A stretch of DNA of 64,000 nt from Microbacteriaceae bacterium VKM Ac-2854. GTDB lineage: Bacteria; Actinomycetota; Actinomycetes; Actinomycetales; Microbacteriaceae. The stretch covers positions 1 through 64,000 of the forward strand of contig JABMLH010000004.1 in assembly GCA_013205085.1 (NCBI GenBank). The letters are read 5' to 3'. Below the pieces are notes generated by a model that was not told the origin of the DNA, did not search any database, and was given only the letters and a program-made list of their open reading frames with translations. The translations under genes and the position numbers were made by a program. Shown in pieces: positions 62,377-64,000 of the stretch. Each line of letters starts with the position of its first letter. Position 1 is the first letter of the stretch.

Positions 62377-63518
62377 CCGCGCAACACGAGCACGAGCACG
62401 AGCACCAGCATCTCGGCGGCCAGCACGACCACGACGATCACGACCACGAGCACGGCCCGCACACGCACCCGGGTGGCGTCCGCGGTTTTCTGCGCGGGCT
62501 GTTCGTCCTGCATTCGCACGATGCGTCGGATTCGATCGATGACGCACTCGAAGCGTCTCGCGAAGGCGTGCGCGCGCTCAAGGTGAGCCTCGTGATCCTG
62601 CTCGCCACGACCGTCCTGCAGCTCATCGTGGTGGCGATCTCCGGATCCGTCGCTTTGTTCGCCGACACCATCCACAACTTCTCGGACGCCCTGACCGCCG
62701 TTCCGCTGTGGATCGCGTTCCTGCTCGGGCGCCGAGCCGCGACCCGCCGCTACACGTACGGCCTCGGTCGCGCCGAGGACCTCGCCGGACTTTTCATCGT
62801 TCTGGTCGTCGCCCTGTCCGCGATCGTCGCGGCGTGGCAGTCCGTGCAGCGCTTGCTCGATCCGCAGCCGCTCGAGAACCTGTGGTGGGTGGTGGCCGCT
62901 GGGGTCATCGGCTTCGCCGGCAACGAGGCCGTCGCGGTGTACCGGATCCGCGTCGGGCGGCGCATCGGTTCAGCAGCCCTGGTCGCTGATGGTGTGCACG
63001 CCCGCACCGACGGATTCACCTCGCTGGCTGTCGTGATCGGCGCCATCGGGGTCATGCTCGGATTCCCGCTGGCCGATCCGATCGTGGGCTTGCTGATCTC
63101 AGTCGCGATCATCGTGCTGCTGTGGGGCACGGTCCGAGCGATCGGGCGTCGACTGATGGATGGGATCGAGCCCGACCTCGTCGACCGCGCCGACCGCGCA
63201 CTCCGAGCGACACCCGGTGTCCTGGACGTGCCCGAGCTGCAGTTGCGCTGGGTCGGCCACCGACTGCACGGGACGGCTCTCGTCATCGTGGCCGACGGAT
63301 CCCCTCGCCTCCGCGACCGCCGTCATCGACGACGCCGAGCACCGCCTCGCCCACGCCTTGCCGAACCTGGACGGCATCCGCATCCGTCCGCGCGCGACGA
63401 CGGGATAGGGTCGAGCGACGGCGCGACGTGGGGTGAAGTCGAGAATATACGGGGGACACATGGGTGTTGCATTCGAGGGTCTCATCGGCCTGGACTACCA
63501 CCAGATTCTTCTGAATAG
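62373..63518 (+). CDS. CDF-family cation efflux protein, C-terminus frameshifted
   Basis: The protein has a His-rich N-terminus (EHEHEHQHLGGQHDHDDHDH) and six membrane segments with metal-site motifs SVALFADTIHNFSDALTAV (DxxHNxxD) and ALVADGVHARTDGFTSL (DxxHxxxD). After ALVIVADGS (about 63300) the family-like C-terminal domain continues in another frame (PLASATAVIDDAEHRLAHAL, ending at 63408). The written frame gives an unrelated Arg/Pro-rich tail to 63518. One extra C in the CCCC run at about 63300-63304 explains it. GTG start overlaps the arsR stop. Confidence 0.82.
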   Translation: MTAQHEHEHEHQHLGGQHDHDDHDHEHGPHTHPGGVRGFLRGLFVLHSHDASDSIDDALEASREGVRALKVSLVILLATTVLQLIVVAISGSVALFADTIHNFSDALTAVPLWIAFLLGRRAATRRYTYGLGRAEDLAGLFIVLVVALSAIVAAWQSVQRLLDPQPLENLWWVVAAGVIGFAGNEAVAVYRIRVGRRIGSAALVADGVHARTDGFTSLAVVIGAIGVMLGFPLADPIVGLLISVAIIVLLWGTVRAIGRRLMDGIEPDLVDRADRALRATPGVLDVPELQLRWVGHRLHGTALVIVADGSPRLRDRRHRRRRAPPRPRLAEPGRHPHPSARDDGIGSSDGATWGEVENIRGTHGCCIRGSHRPGLPPDSSE

Positions 63519-63960
63519 TCAGCTCTACGACGACGTGATCCACGACGAAGCGTTCGAAGGTAGCTCGAATCACCTCATGGGGGGCTCCGCGCCAGGCTCG
63601 TTGTGCTTGATGACCGGCTCCGCCGCTGGACATCTTCGCCTTCGCGTCGTCGTCTCGGACACGGAGCCGGAACTCGGATCCTGGGAAGACATCATCGAGG
63701 TGCCGTTCGAACCGAAGACCTCGACGCTGAGCTTGATGAGCCTGTTCCCGGACGTCGTCTACTCGACTCCGCTCGTCCGCACCATGGTGAGGTTCGAACT
63801 TCCCGGAGCGAGCTACCGCGCTCGCTGGTCGATCAGAGGTTTCCAAGCAGCATGGGATCTCACCAGCGACGGCCCGACGCCGGACGAGTATCAGCTTGAT
63901 CTCTGGCCCGCTCCCGCCGCTCCCGAGTCGATCCGTCGCTGGAGTGGCACCATCGCCTGA
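63460..63960 (+). CDS. Hypothetical protein
   Basis: This 166-residue soluble protein starts at ATG 63460 behind GGGGGA; a GTG at 63433 is an alternative. It starts MGVAFEGLIGLDYHQILLNS and ends with a Trp/Pro-rich DLWPAPAAPESIRRWSGTIA. Base composition is lower in GC than that of its neighbours, which hints at transfer. I do not recognise the family with confidence. Confidence 0.65.
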   Translation: MGVAFEGLIGLDYHQILLNSQLYDDVIHDEAFEGSSNHLMGGSAPGSLCLMTGSAAGHLRLRVVVSDTEPELGSWEDIIEVPFEPKTSTLSLMSLFPDVVYSTPLVRTMVRFELPGASYRARWSIRGFQAAWDLTSDGPTPDEYQLDLWPAPAAPESIRRWSGTIA

Positions 63961-64000
63961 ACCGGGACGCCGAGGATCCAGACCTCACTGCCGACGGCGA

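Overview
The window is high-GC DNA from an actinobacterium, most likely a member of the Microbacteriaceae. The inference rests on the DUF222/HNH protein at the left edge, MmyB-type XRE regulators, many ATGA/GTGA-coupled starts, and several starts that sit 5-8 nt behind a TAnnnT -10 element and so look leaderless. I see no tRNA, rRNA, CRISPR array, insertion sequence or prophage. Taxonomy is inferred from gene content only.

Layout. 1-9.1 kb (minus): a truncated DUF222/HNH protein, two overlapping TetR genes behind an NCS1-type permease, and a complete urtABCDE urea-type ABC transporter. 9.6-12.5 kb: two RibD-C reductase-like genes, an LLM-class flavin oxidoreductase, two tiny hydrophilic proteins and a 124-bp imperfect palindrome. 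12.7-25.8 kb: a nitrate/nitrite assimilation block in three transcription units. These are nirB-SUMT-HemD-like regulator (minus), moeA (plus), and nirD::cbiX fusion-narK-nasA-nasB (minus). Each unit starts at a promoter with the same GlnR-like operator, and three palindromic elements lie in its intergenic gaps.

25.8-34.3 kb holds regulator/short-chain-dehydrogenase pairs, an MFS exporter, a lipase-like hydrolase, ArsC and a TetR with a clear operator. 34.4-40.1 kb is an apparently uncharacterised catabolic operon beside a LysR gene: PEP-mutase-like lyase, amidohydrolase, MFS, HpaI aldolase and cyclase. 40.1-44.7 kb holds two paralogous membrane proteins divergent from a TetR gene with an operator array, followed by remnants of MerR and SerB genes. 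44.7-50 kb holds an SDR/MarR pair, an S4 protein, a methyltransferase, a chloroperoxidase-like hydrolase and a GT61 glycosyltransferase.

50.2-53.2 kb (minus) is a membrane/lipid operon whose last gene is a chimera of a diacylglycerol-kinase N-terminus and a carbohydrate-binding module. 53.3-59.2 kb holds a LuxR-type regulator, two two-component systems, a VOC protein and a VIT1-type transporter broken by a frameshift. 59.3-62.0 kb is a flavin-based electron-transfer operon (ferric-reductase-like protein, FMN-binding protein, ApbE). 62.0-63.5 kb is an ArsR regulator with a CDF metal exporter whose C-terminus is frameshifted. A hypothetical gene ends the window.

Nitrogen is the connecting theme of the left half. 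Urea import, nitrate import and reduction, siroheme synthesis, molybdenum cofactor insertion and a HemD-type regulator lie within 25 kb, with a shared operator on the nitrate units.
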